Positions 1-8,324 of a DNA stretch of 39,190 nt are shown piece by piece. Origin of the DNA: an uncultured Cytophagales bacterium (GTDB lineage Bacteria; Bacteroidota; Bacteroidia; Cytophagales; UBA9547). Below the pieces are notes generated by a model. That model searched no databases, had not been told where the DNA came from, and saw nothing but the letters and a program-made list of their open reading frames with translations. Each line of letters opens with the position of its first letter. Positions within the stretch are counted from its first letter, which is position 1. The stretch spans positions 1 to 39,190 of the forward strand of contig CAMFLX010000029.1 of assembly GCA_945957555.1 (NCBI GenBank), in the 5' to 3' direction. The position numbers and the translations under genes are program-made.

Positions 1-371
1 CTGCCCCAGTGACTGACTTCATTAATGTTTGCTATGAGTACAGAATGGACTTAAATCAAGTACTCCCTATCTTCTCTTAATGGCAACCCCATAAAATGTA
101 ATTTTAGTTATTAATATTTAAAATTATGTTATACAAAAATATTATGATCCCTATTAGCACAGAATCAACGAAAAGCTATTAGACTAATTATCAACACCTA
201 TCAAATATACAAAAAACCCATATTCACTTTACCAGTGCAATCTGCTTTATTTACGCAATCGTTCCCTAAGGAAACATAGTGTGCTTTATACATATATATT
301 CATCACAAATCAGACCCAACTGTTTTTATGATTTCCAAATTCGACCACATTGAATCATAATTATTCTTATA
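1..371. other. AT-rich leader region without a convincing complete gene
   Basis: No complete gene is visible here. One frame is open from base 3 to a TAA at 78-80 and reads APVTDFINVCYEYRMDLNQV followed by LPIFS. It could be the last 25 residues of a gene entering from the left, but it is too short to identify. The rest is AT-rich and presumably carries the promoter of the membrane protein gene that follows. No clear TAnnTTTG element or tRNA was found. Confidence 0.4.
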
Positions 372-395
372 TTGTCTGCCAAAAAATTACTCACT

Positions 396-974
396 ATGGA
401 CGAAATACTTGACCCTACAGAGGATAAACGCCGCTTTCTTTCTTCGGATAGGATATGGTTGTATCACAAAAACTTAATCCCATTGCTCGTCCTCGCACTG
501 TTTGCATTGATTACAGCTTTCAAACTTCTCATCGGTGACAACTACATCATTTCCTATTATCATATTACAGGCTTTGCTCTACTCACTACCAGCTTGGTCA
601 GTTATTTTAAATTCCGCAAATACTTCAAGTTTGTAGTCATTGTTTTCGTGGGCTTGGGCTTGTTTCATATTGCTAATGTGAATCTGAGTACCATCGAATC
701 CAGCCTCTTCGGCGTGAGCTTCCAACCCTTGTTTTTTTTAGTTGCGCTTTACTACTATGCGATGAATTTCAAGGCCATCAACGACCGCATCATGCCACAG
801 GGCGACCGTGTAGATCCTGAAACGGCCAAGCTTAAGTATTACCAAAGTGAAGTGGAGAAATACAGGAATCAGTTTGCACATTATTCTAAGGAACAGCTTG
901 AGCAGGTGATCCTAAAGGAGACTTCTTTGAAAGCTGCGAAAGAGGCGGCGAGGGGATTGTTGGAGGGAATGTAA
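396..974 (+). CDS. Hypothetical membrane protein with about four TM segments and a charged C-terminal tail
   Basis: I do not recognise the family. The 192-residue product has hydrophobic segments at roughly residues 24-45, 55-75, 80-98 and 106-125. A hydrophilic, probably coiled-coil tail of about 60 residues follows, rich in Lys, Glu and Gln, so it looks like a small inner-membrane protein with a cytoplasmic tail. The frame stays open upstream to a TTG at 372, adding eight residues (MSAKKLLT). The ATG at 396 is preferred because it is a standard start and begins the acidic MDEILDP segment. Neither start has a Shine-Dalgarno sequence, as is usual in this phylum. The structured repeat block follows it. 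No function can be assigned. Confidence 0.6.
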   Translation: MDEILDPTEDKRRFLSSDRIWLYHKNLIPLLVLALFALITAFKLLIGDNYIISYYHITGFALLTTSLVSYFKFRKYFKFVVIVFVGLGLFHIANVNLSTIESSLFGVSFQPLFFLVALYYYAMNFKAINDRIMPQGDRVDPETAKLKYYQSEVEKYRNQFAHYSKEQLEQVILKETSLKAAKEAARGLLEGM

Positions 975-999
975 CTAGTCTTTTTTGATTATAAGGGCT

Positions 1000-1290
1000 A
1001 GTTCATGCCAAGGCATGCAGCGTTCTTTACTTTTCTTTGCTTGCCCAAAGAAAAGTAACAAAAGAAAGTGTGGCAGGAAAGACCAAATCTACCTGACCGC
1101 CCACAATACTCGCCCAAAAGCTCTCGCTTTTGTCGTACACAAGACCGCCCCGCTCTGTCCATCGATCTCGCAGTTCCATGCCACACACAAGCTCGCTCAA
1201 AAAACTATTGTTTTTTGCCGTGTGGACTGCCACGCACGTGAGAGTTTTGGCGGATATAAAAGTCGAAATTACACAGCGAATCTAAAGGCA
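1000..1290. repeat. Structured, palindrome-rich intergenic repeat block
   Basis: This block is visibly richer in G and C than its surroundings and is full of short inverted repeats. CATGCC/GGCATG lies at 1004-1017. A perfect 13-bp stem pairs 1027-1039 (TTACTTTTCTTTG) with 1046-1058 around a 6-nt loop. AAAAGC/GCTTTT lies at 1116-1131, and AAAAAAC/GTTTTTT at 1199-1216. Translated, part of it reads SLLFFACPKKSNKRK, a string I recall from many spurious short ORFs in bacterial genomes. It is therefore most likely a dispersed non-coding repeat and not a gene. It lies directly upstream of the Septu-like operon. Confidence 0.55.
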
Positions 1291-1395
1291 GTTTTTTTGA
1301 AGTCGACGTACTAAGGAGAATACAAAATTCCATCTATAAAGTATGACTTGAAAAAGCCCAAAAACTTGACTTACTTTACACAAAGTTCTCAAAGC

Positions 1396-2766
1396 ATGAA
1401 GATTTGTAGCATTCATATCAAAGGTTTCCAACAGTTTGAAGATCTCTATCTTGATTTTACCAACCCTAACGATGGCGAACCAGTGGAGAAGGTGTGTTTT
1501 ATTGGGAGAAATGGTACGGGGAAGTCGACGTTGTTGAGAATTATAGAAGGTATATTAAATGACCTTTCCATTAGTACAAATTATGATTTCATCAAAGTAG
1601 AAATCAAGGACGTGGAACATCACTTTTATTTGATAAATTTTATATTAAAAGAAGGGACAAAATCATTAACACCAAACCGTACATTCTGTGTTTCTAAAGA
1701 AATTGATAATGAAAACAATTGGCTTTCACAGTTATTAGACGAAAATAGAGACATTGATTCGAGATATGATGAATGGAAATCTCTAGTTACGAAATATTCT
1801 CTCAATGAAATTATTCATTTCAAACGTCTACGCGATAACTCAACAGACCTATTAATCCCCTCACCCACTGAAACGGCGTACAATTCATACAGAAAAATAG
1901 AAAAGGTTAAACTAGATGAGGCCCTTGGCCTTTTCAAACTATTTCCGTATTACAACATGGTTTCGGATGACAGTATTGATAACTTCTGGAGAGTGCTTAT
2001 TTACCTGATTAAAAAAAGAGAAAATGATAGGAATGCATTTGAAGACCTTCCGGAAAATCAAAAAAAAACAAAGGAACAGCTCAAAGAAGAATTCAATTCT
2101 AAAAACGAAAAAATATTAGATGGGATTGCAGCTCTTTGGAACAAAATCCTCGACAGGGCCAATCTTGAATTTGATGTAGAAAACGCAAACAACCCCATCC
2201 AACTCAACGACAACCTCCACGCCTACATCCGTCACAAAAAGACAAAAGACGTGATTCACTATAGCCAACTCAGTACAGGGATCCGTAACTTTATTTTCAG
2301 AATTGGTCATATCTACTCGCTGTATTTCAATAGGGAGATCAAGAGAGGTTTTTTGTTGGTCGATGAGCCAGAAAACAGTTTGTTTCCTGATTTCTTGTTT
2401 GAGCTCATGGAGCTTTATGATGAAATCATCAAGGACAAAAACGGGGAGAAGAATACGCAAATGTTCTTTGCTACGCATAGCCCCATAGTAGCGGCACAGT
2501 TTGAACCTTATGAAAGAATCGTACTCGAGTGGGATGATGAGGGGCATGTAACTGCACATAAAGGAAAGTCCCCTGTAGGAGATGATCCCAACGATGTACT
2601 GGTAAATGATTTCCAGCTCGATCATTTGATGGGTGCGGAAGGCCAAAAAATGTGGGAGGAGTATCTAAATCTGAAAAAACAATTAAGACACTCTAGCGAC
2701 CCTGTTCAAAAAAATGATTTACTTTCTAAAATCAACCACATTGGACAAGCCTATAACTTTGAATAA
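1396..2766 (+). CDS. ptuA: Septu-type AAA/ABC-like ATPase (PtuA-like)
   Basis: The 456-residue protein is an SMC/OLD-type ATPase. It opens with MKICSIHIKGFQQFEDL, the usual first strand of this family. A Walker A motif (GRNGTGKST) lies at residues 37-45, a signature-like QLSTG at about 291-295, Walker B (LLVDEPE) with D323/E324, and the switch histidine in ATHSP at H361. The frame extends upstream to a TTG at 1348, but the ATG at 1396 starts exactly at the first conserved strand. The stop is 2 bp before the HNH-like gene, so the two are almost certainly translated together. An ATPase of this size followed by a small HNH protein is the Septu (PtuA-PtuB) arrangement, in which the ATPase is thought to control the nuclease after phage infection. 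The Septu assignment is inferred from architecture and motifs. Confidence 0.8.
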   Translation: MKICSIHIKGFQQFEDLYLDFTNPNDGEPVEKVCFIGRNGTGKSTLLRIIEGILNDLSISTNYDFIKVEIKDVEHHFYLINFILKEGTKSLTPNRTFCVSKEIDNENNWLSQLLDENRDIDSRYDEWKSLVTKYSLNEIIHFKRLRDNSTDLLIPSPTETAYNSYRKIEKVKLDEALGLFKLFPYYNMVSDDSIDNFWRVLIYLIKKRENDRNAFEDLPENQKKTKEQLKEEFNSKNEKILDGIAALWNKILDRANLEFDVENANNPIQLNDNLHAYIRHKKTKDVIHYSQLSTGIRNFIFRIGHIYSLYFNREIKRGFLLVDEPENSLFPDFLFELMELYDEIIKDKNGEKNTQMFFATHSPIVAAQFEPYERIVLEWDDEGHVTAHKGKSPVGDDPNDVLVNDFQLDHLMGAEGQKMWEEYLNLKKQLRHSSDPVQKNDLLSKINHIGQAYNFE

Positions 2767-2768
2767 AT

Positions 2769-3365
2769 ATGAAGTTTTTAGTAAAAAAGTCGGAATCTGA
2801 AGTTTTAAAACAGAATCTGGTATACTCTAATAATACCTTACAAAACAGAAAACTTAAATCTCTTCTCTTGAAAGAGCAAAAAAACTTCTGTGCCTATTCT
2901 GAAAAATACTTCCAAGAATTGGATTCTCCCTGTATAGAACACTTTGATGCATCGCTCAAAAACACTCCACAAGACAATTACTACAACTATTACATAGTTC
3001 TACATAAGATCAATATTCAAAAACTAGATGAAAAGTATAAGGGGGCATCTTTTTTTTCCTCTTTATTTTTTCAAAAACCAAATGGATTTGAGTCTAGAAT
3101 CAAATTTATTGACGGAGTATATGAAGAAATTGATCCTATCGATCAAGAAGCGAAGGAGCTTATTGAATTTCTTGGTTTAAATAAAAAAGAATTATGCGAA
3201 CAAAGGTCAAAACATATCAACAGAATCAAAAATCATTTCCAACTCGCTGAATTCAGCTCTGCAGAACAACAATTAGAGTATTTAAGAAACGACAAAGAAC
3301 AGCTTAGCTTCATCACTGCACTTGAAATTGAGTTAGGATTGGATCTTTCGGAGTTTTATTCATAA
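2769..3365 (+). CDS. ptuB: Septu-type HNH-like nuclease (PtuB-like), reduced-cysteine variant
   Basis: This 198-residue protein has the PtuB-like core near its N-terminus. FCAYSEKY lies at 40-47, IEHF with the putative catalytic H58 at 56-59, and an NYYNYY...HKIN..K segment at 70-85 where HNH proteins usually carry Asn and a second zinc-binding CxxC. Here the first CxxC reads C41-A-Y-S44 and the second reads H79-K-I-N82, so the structural zinc site looks reduced or absent. The remainder is helical with no recognised motif. It starts 2 bp after the ATPase gene and ends 13 bp before a methyltransferase gene. In Septu the partner is the presumed DNA-cleaving effector. Whether this copy is an active nuclease cannot be decided from sequence. 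Confidence 0.7.
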   Translation: MKFLVKKSESEVLKQNLVYSNNTLQNRKLKSLLLKEQKNFCAYSEKYFQELDSPCIEHFDASLKNTPQDNYYNYYIVLHKINIQKLDEKYKGASFFSSLFFQKPNGFESRIKFIDGVYEEIDPIDQEAKELIEFLGLNKKELCEQRSKHINRIKNHFQLAEFSSAEQQLEYLRNDKEQLSFITALEIELGLDLSEFYS

Positions 3366-3378
3366 TACCAAGACACTC

Positions 3379-4062
3379 ATGCAACTCCTTCCAGAAGACA
3401 AATTGATCTGGTCGCCTGTAGTGGCCAACTCCCGAATGAATCGAGAACGAAACGCGAGTGGCATCAACAGCTACGAACAGGAATTTAAGTTTAAACCTGA
3501 GGTATTTTTACAGCAACGGATCGTAGAACAGGGTGCTGCCTCCTGGCTGGATCTTTGTTGTGGTCAAGGTAAAGCGCTTGTACAGGTAGCTGAATCTTTT
3601 TTATCTCAAAACTTGGGGGATCGAATACATCTTGAGGGCGTAGATTTAATAGGTGACTTTGTGAGCAGTTCAACTGATCTTCATTGCTTACACTTTGAGA
3701 TGGGGAATATTGCAGAATTCAAAACTGAAAGACAATATGATCTGATTACTTGTGTACACGGACTACACTATGTTGGCAACAAACTGGAAGCTATAGAAAA
3801 GGCAATGCACTTACTCAAACCCACGGGGCAGTTTTGGGCAAATCTGGACTTAGAGAACATCGTGATCAATCATAACAGCTCTAGTGATTACTTAAAAGAT
3901 ATGTTTCGCCAGAGTGGCTTTGTGTATAATTCCAGAACGAAGATTTTAAAAGGAAGTGGTGCAAACTCCATACATTTTGGTTTAAAATATAAAGGTGCTG
4001 ACGACCAATATGGCCCCAACTATACGGGTCAGCCTTCTGTGTGTTCGTATTATGAAAAATAA
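3379..4062 (+). CDS. Class I SAM-dependent methyltransferase linked to the Septu-like genes
   Basis: The 227-residue product has a Rossmann-type methyltransferase core. Motif I is WLDLCCGQGKAL (residues 56-67, D58/G62/G64 binding S-adenosylmethionine), the acidic post-I strand is LEGVDL, motif II is YDLITCVHGLHYV, and a LLKPTGQFW strand follows. It resembles the Methyltransf_11/25 group, which acts on small molecules or proteins. It lacks the DPPY/NPPY motif of adenine DNA methylases, and no PC motif of cytosine-C5 enzymes was seen, so it is unlikely to be a modification methylase. It starts 13 bp after ptuB on the same strand and is followed by a strong hairpin, so it may be the last gene of that operon. 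A link to defence is inference from position only. Confidence 0.75.
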   Translation: MQLLPEDKLIWSPVVANSRMNRERNASGINSYEQEFKFKPEVFLQQRIVEQGAASWLDLCCGQGKALVQVAESFLSQNLGDRIHLEGVDLIGDFVSSSTDLHCLHFEMGNIAEFKTERQYDLITCVHGLHYVGNKLEAIEKAMHLLKPTGQFWANLDLENIVINHNSSSDYLKDMFRQSGFVYNSRTKILKGSGANSIHFGLKYKGADDQYGPNYTGQPSVCSYYEK

Positions 4063-4071
4063 AACCATTTA

Positions 4072-4108
4072 AACCGCTAAAAGCCCCGAATAGGGGCTTT
4101 TGGCGGTT
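4072..4108. terminator. Bidirectional terminator hairpin between convergent genes
   Basis: Inner arms AAAAGCCCC and GGGGCTTTT surround the loop GAATA (4079-4101). Outer arms AACCGC (4072-4077) and GCGGTT (4103-4108) lengthen the stem. It lies 9 bp after the methyltransferase stop and 24 bp before the end of the convergent LamG gene, so it can serve both. Confidence 0.85.
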
Positions 4109-4132
4109 ATGTCTTATTCTTTTGATTATTCG

Positions 4133-5155
4133 CTACTGCAACACAATCTTGCGTACTTGCAGTGTGTTTCCTTGTGTGTCGTAGAGACGTACGTAGTATA
4201 TACCACTCCCGGTCCAAGCGCTAAGGTCTATTTCAGACTTCGCCTGTATTACCACGTTTTCAAAAACGCTCAAACCTGTACTGTTTACAACTTGTATTTT
4301 ATATCCACTTAATAGTGCGTAATTGCCATAATCGATAGTCAAATGATTATCGGATACTGGATTTGGGTAAATTTTAATATTATTCACATAGCTCAAATTA
4401 TCAATATTAGTTACTACAGTTTTAAGAACAAGCATATCTGTTTCACTAGAAGTTTGACTACAACTGGTTTCATTGTTGAGAGCACTTACCTCATTTGCTG
4501 TTAATGCCCTGTCGTAGATACGTACGTCATCGATAAGTCCATTGAAATTCCTACTGCTATATCCCGCTTCATCATCATTTCCAATTTTAAAATCAGAACC
4601 TACTACTAGAGAAAAACTATCTGAGGTTTGTTTGATTAGAACACCATCTATATATGTTTTGTATACAGAACCGTCATAGGTTAATACAACAAAGTGCCAA
4701 ATGTTATTCACCAGACTTGGAGTTGTGATAATGTGTTGATGAACCAAACCCGTACCTGCATTTAAATTGGTTATTAGTCTAGATTCTTTATCAATGGATA
4801 GCGTATTAGCGTTACAATAGCCTGTCCTAGAGGCTATAACCGTAATAAAATCTTGACTAGAATTACCCAGAGTTTTGATCCATGCGCATAATGACAACCG
4901 ACCTGAAGGTATTGATTTGACTGAGGTATTAATCCAGGAGGTTCCATCAAAAGAGTAAGCTTTATTAGCTGTTCCAAATCTATCTGTAGTCAAGGTTGGG
5001 GAACCAACAAATGTCCCATTCTTCCCATTACCGCTCTCATCCAATGCATTACCATTAAATGGGTAGTACGCCAAAAGGCCATTCATCAAAGTGCTTTGCG
5101 ACATGCCTACTAAAGAGGTCACGTAGAATCCTAAAAAGAGTAGTTTTTTAATCAT
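4133..5155 (-). CDS. Secreted LamG-domain protein with T9SS C-terminal sorting domain
   Basis: A signal peptide (MIKKLLFLGFYVTSLVGMSQ) is followed by a concanavalin-like LamG/Laminin_G_3 domain running from LLAYYPFNGNALDESG (residues 27-42) to LIDDVRIYDRAL (about 207-218). These two motifs are the hallmark ends of that domain, which usually binds carbohydrate or surface ligands. The C-terminal 80 residues start with IKIYPNP (260-266) and end in GIYYVRLYD...VRKIVLQ, a type A T9SS sorting domain. The protein is therefore probably carried across the outer membrane by the T9SS and released or anchored there. An upstream ATG at 5183-5185 would add ten residues; the chosen ATG begins a proper signal peptide. 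The ligand is unknown. It is read as a single gene between two hairpins with identical arms. Confidence 0.85.
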   Translation of the reverse strand: MIKKLLFLGFYVTSLVGMSQSTLMNGLLAYYPFNGNALDESGNGKNGTFVGSPTLTTDRFGTANKAYSFDGTSWINTSVKSIPSGRLSLCAWIKTLGNSSQDFITVIASRTGYCNANTLSIDKESRLITNLNAGTGLVHQHIITTPSLVNNIWHFVVLTYDGSVYKTYIDGVLIKQTSDSFSLVVGSDFKIGNDDEAGYSSRNFNGLIDDVRIYDRALTANEVSALNNETSCSQTSSETDMLVLKTVVTNIDNLSYVNNIKIYPNPVSDNHLTIDYGNYALLSGYKIQVVNSTGLSVFENVVIQAKSEIDLSAWTGSGIYYVRLYDTQGNTLQVRKIVLQ

Positions 5156-5333
5156 TTGTGTAGTTGTTTTAAATGTGATTATCATTATTGAATATTCCCA
5201 AAGCGATAATATACTGAATTAATTAAAGTCTATAGATGATCGGCTTTATGGCTGATTTTCAAATGCTCTGCAAATTAATAAAATTATTTTAACACACCAA
5301 AAGCCCCATGACACCAAAGTTAATAATAACGCC

Positions 5334-5356
5334 AAAAGCCCCTATTCGGGGCTTTT
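5334..5356. terminator. Terminator hairpin with the same arms as the one at 4079-4101
   Basis: AAAAGCCCC (5334-5342) and GGGGCTTTT (5348-5356) flank the loop TATTC. The 23-nt unit is exactly the reverse complement of 4079-4101. It lies about 30 bp past the stop of the minus-strand lipoprotein gene and gives a U-rich end on that strand. An extra copy of the left arm only (CCAAAAGCCCC) lies about 35 bp to its left. Confidence 0.8.
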
Positions 5357-5384
5357 GATGATCTTTACGCATAAATGGTGTGGA

Positions 5385-5780
5385 TTATTCCATTCTGAGT
5401 TCTATTTTGTGTGCGGTGCTGTCGTAGTAGTACATCCAGAGTTCTTTTTCTTTCAGTTTACTGATCGTATATTTCATAGTAGTCACTTTGTCATCAAACT
5501 TCAAGTAGATAATTGCATCATTCTCCAGAAACCTCCATTTGCCCGTAGAATCATTGTTGATGGTAAATTGCCCAGCCTTGGTAAACGTGAACAACTTACC
5601 TATTGCTGCATTTCCTGCATCTTCCTCTGCATTTACATATACCGACTTTACGGTCCAATCATTGGCAACCCTTGATGTTCTTGACCTAAAACTGATCATT
5701 GGCCCTTCTTCGTATTTTCTACATGAAGAAACCAGTGCTAAAACAAGGGTAGAGGCAATGACAAATAGTATTTTTTTCAT
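5385..5780 (-). CDS. Small lipocalin-like lipoprotein
   Basis: The 131-residue product has a lipoprotein signal peptide with lipobox LVSSC (lipidated Cys at residue 20). The mature part contains NDWTVKSVYV, FTFTKAGQFTINND, GKWRFLENDAIIYL and ELWMYYY. This strand pattern fits the lipocalin-like lipoproteins common in Bacteroidota. It is probably anchored in the inner or outer membrane facing the periplasm. The ligand is unknown. It is monocistronic, with a terminator directly downstream and ligA 130 bp away on the same strand. The family assignment rests on strand pattern and length only. Confidence 0.7.
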   Translation of the reverse strand: MKKILFVIASTLVLALVSSCRKYEEGPMISFRSRTSRVANDWTVKSVYVNAEEDAGNAAIGKLFTFTKAGQFTINNDSTGKWRFLENDAIIYLKFDDKVTTMKYTISKLKEKELWMYYYDSTAHKIELRME

Positions 5781-5911
5781 TTGTGTTTGTATTCAAACTG
5801 CAAACTTAAATAAATTTGATCTATTTATGACTATTATATGAAGAGCTTTGTTTCGTATTTGCCTCAACAATTATTTAACATCTCCCTGTATAATGTCATC
5901 GTGAATTTTAC

Positions 5912-7921
5912 CTAAGCAATCATCGCCTCGAAATCAGCCTCTGAGATGATCTTCACGCCCAATTCTTGCGCTTTTTGTAGTTTTGAGGGACCCATACCGT
6001 CTCCTGCCAAGAGATAGTTAAGCTTGCCTGATACAGAAGAGGATACTTTTCCTCCATTGGCAATGATGATGTCTTTGAGCTGGTCTCTTTCGTATTTCGC
6101 AAAAACACCAGAGATCACAAAGCTCGCACCTTGCAACTTATCGGTAAGCACCTTCGCTTCCGAAGCTTGGGCTTCGAAGGTAAGGCCTGCTGCCTGTAAG
6201 GCATCGACTATTTTTAGGCTCTCAGGATCTTTAAAGTACTCCAATACGCTCTGTGCAATGCGCTCCCCGATTTCTGGAACTTTCATGAGCTCCTCAAAGC
6301 TAGCTGCTTTTAGCTTGTCGACCGTCAAAAAATGTTCCACTAGTTTTTCAGCTACGGTTTCGCCCACAAATCGAATCCCCAATGCAAACAACACCTTTTT
6401 AAAAGGCATTTCTTTGGATTTGGCGATACCCTCAATCACGTTTTGTGCTGATTTCTCTTTATAGCCTTCGAGACTAATCACGTCTTCATACTTAAGCGAG
6501 TACAGATCTGCCACGGTACGCACCAGACCTTTGTTATAAAACTGCTCCACCGACTTACCTCCCACACTGTCTATATTAAGCGCATTGCGAGACACAAAGT
6601 GCTCTAACTTACCCAAAATCTGTGGTGGACATGCCTTTTCATTGGGACAGTAGTGTACCGCTTCCCCTTCTCTACGGATCAGTTCCGTGCCACAATCGGG
6701 ACAGTGTGTGATGTATACCACTGCAGGCGCATTGGCTTTTCTTTTGGCAATGTCTACTGCTGTAACTTTGGGAATGATCTCCCCACCTTTTTCTACAAAC
6801 ACATAATCTCCCAAATGTAGCCCCAGTCGCTCTATCTCGTCAGCATTGTGCAGTGAGGCACGTCGCACTTTGGTGCCAGACAACTCTACTTCATCCAACT
6901 CCGCTACTGGCGTTACTGCTCCCGTTCGGCCTACCTGATAAGTGATGGCCTTTAAAAGGGTGGACGCGTTCTCTGGTTTATATTTGAATGCGGTGGCCCA
7001 TCGTGGACTTTTGGCGGTCATACCTAAGAAACGTTGTTCGGCATAGCTGTTAACCTTAATCACAACTCCGTCAGTATCCAAAGGCAAGTCTTTTCGCTTC
7101 AATTCCCAATGTTGGATGTATTTGAGCACGGCATCCATGTCCTTACATTTTTGCCAAGTGGGAGAAATATTGAAACCCCAAGACTTCATCTTCTGTAGTG
7201 CTTCCTCGTGCGACTTTACGTCTAGGTTTTCTCCTAACAAACTATAGAGGTAACAATCTAATCCACGCGCAGCAACCACCTTGCTGTCTTGCATTTTTAT
7301 AGTACCGCTTGCGGAATTTCTCGGATTCGCCAAGCTGGGTTTCCCTTGTTTGATGAGCTCCTCATTGATTTTTTCGAAATTTTTGCGTGGCAAAAACACT
7401 TCGCCCCTCACTTCAAAAGCAGCGGGATAGCCTCCGCTTTTCAGCACTATCGGTATGGTCTTGATGGTTTTCACATTAGTAGTTACGTCATCGCCTTTCT
7501 CGCCATCGCCCCTTGTGATAGCTCTTACCAGTACGCCGTCTTTATATATAAGACTGATGGCCACACCATCAAACTTTTGCTCGCAGATATACTCAAAGGT
7601 ATCGTTGTCTAGGTTCTTTATCACTCTATCATGAAATTCAACAAGCTCTTCTTTATTATAGGTATTACTCAAAGATAACATGGGATATTGATGCAGAACT
7701 GTTTCAAAGTTTTTGGTAATGCCTCCTCCTACTCTCTCTGTTGGACTGTTTGGTTTTTTAAGCTCAGGAAACTGCCTTTCTAAAGTATTCAGTTCTTCGA
7801 GCATTTTGTCAAATTCAAAATCGGACACTTCTATCCTGTTTTCATTGTAATACAAATGATTGTGATAATGAAGCGTCTCTGTGAGAAAATCTATTCTTGC
7901 TTTTGCGGCAGTATTGTCCAT
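5912..7921 (-). CDS. ligA: NAD-dependent DNA ligase LigA
   Basis: LigA seals nicks in duplex DNA using NAD+, joining Okazaki fragments and finishing repair. The 669-residue length is typical. The N-terminal Ia domain carries the YYNEN...SDFEFD NMN-binding region. The adenylation domain has the active lysine K116 in CEQKFDGVAI and the TRGDGEKGDDVT and NPRNSASGT motifs. An OB fold follows, then a zinc finger (HCPDCGTEL...HYCPNEKACPP), helix-hairpin-helix repeats (FALGIRFVGE, VPEIGERIA) and a C-terminal BRCT domain starting around LQGASFVISG. All catalytic motifs look intact. The upstream 400 bp separates it from a plus-strand gene and must contain its promoter; TTAATTTG at about 7974-7981 on the minus strand is only a near match to the -7 consensus. 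Confidence 0.98.
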   Translation of the reverse strand: MDNTAAKARIDFLTETLHYHNHLYYNENRIEVSDFEFDKMLEELNTLERQFPELKKPNSPTERVGGGITKNFETVLHQYPMLSLSNTYNKEELVEFHDRVIKNLDNDTFEYICEQKFDGVAISLIYKDGVLVRAITRGDGEKGDDVTTNVKTIKTIPIVLKSGGYPAAFEVRGEVFLPRKNFEKINEELIKQGKPSLANPRNSASGTIKMQDSKVVAARGLDCYLYSLLGENLDVKSHEEALQKMKSWGFNISPTWQKCKDMDAVLKYIQHWELKRKDLPLDTDGVVIKVNSYAEQRFLGMTAKSPRWATAFKYKPENASTLLKAITYQVGRTGAVTPVAELDEVELSGTKVRRASLHNADEIERLGLHLGDYVFVEKGGEIIPKVTAVDIAKRKANAPAVVYITHCPDCGTELIRREGEAVHYCPNEKACPPQILGKLEHFVSRNALNIDSVGGKSVEQFYNKGLVRTVADLYSLKYEDVISLEGYKEKSAQNVIEGIAKSKEMPFKKVLFALGIRFVGETVAEKLVEHFLTVDKLKAASFEELMKVPEIGERIAQSVLEYFKDPESLKIVDALQAAGLTFEAQASEAKVLTDKLQGASFVISGVFAKYERDQLKDIIIANGGKVSSSVSGKLNYLLAGDGMGPSKLQKAQELGVKIISEADFEAMIA

Positions 7922-8324
7922 GTGTCTATGTTACTATTAGAAGGAATCGTAAGTCAATGTTTTGAATTGTCCAAATTAATGAATTCTATGCAAAACAAAA
8001 AAACTTACTAGGCTCTAATTCTCCTAATTTCGGCATTTATCTTATCTGTGTCTACATTGATATGTTTATAATGCAAGCCTTACACTAGCCCTCTTCTTAT
8101 CAATGCCAGCGTCTAATTTGACAAACAAATAACGATTACGTAGAAAGCTCAAAACTAACCTTTTAAAAAAATTGAATCTTTAAACGAAAATCACTAGATT
8201 TATATGATCAATTTGTTGGGTACTCAATCCATACTCAACAATACTCCAACTAAGCTCTACTCTACGATTTAATTTTCCCAATAACTCGTATAGTAACATT
8301 TGTATAACTTTTAATTTTTCTGAC
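7922..8324. other. Intergenic region between divergent ligA and DinB-fold genes
   Basis: This AT-rich stretch of about 400 bp has no ORF, tRNA or strong hairpin that I can support. It lies between two divergent genes and must hold both promoters. TAACATTTG near 8295 resembles TAnnTTTG but has one extra spacer base. Confidence 0.4.

Noticed and set aside
985-1314. 109-residue open frame on the plus strand
   Set aside because: It runs through the hairpin-rich repeat block, has a low-complexity composition and matches a familiar spurious-ORF motif.
2116-2646. 176-residue frame antisense to the Septu-type ATPase gene
   Set aside because: It is a shadow of a strong coding frame with clear ATPase motifs.
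1000-4062. Possible retron-associated Septu
   Set aside because: No reverse transcriptase is encoded in the window near the operon and no msr/msd pair was recognised.
3379-4062. Methyltransferase as a restriction-modification methylase
   Set aside because: There is no DPPY/NPPY or PC motif and no target-recognition domain; the motifs fit a small-molecule or protein methyltransferase.
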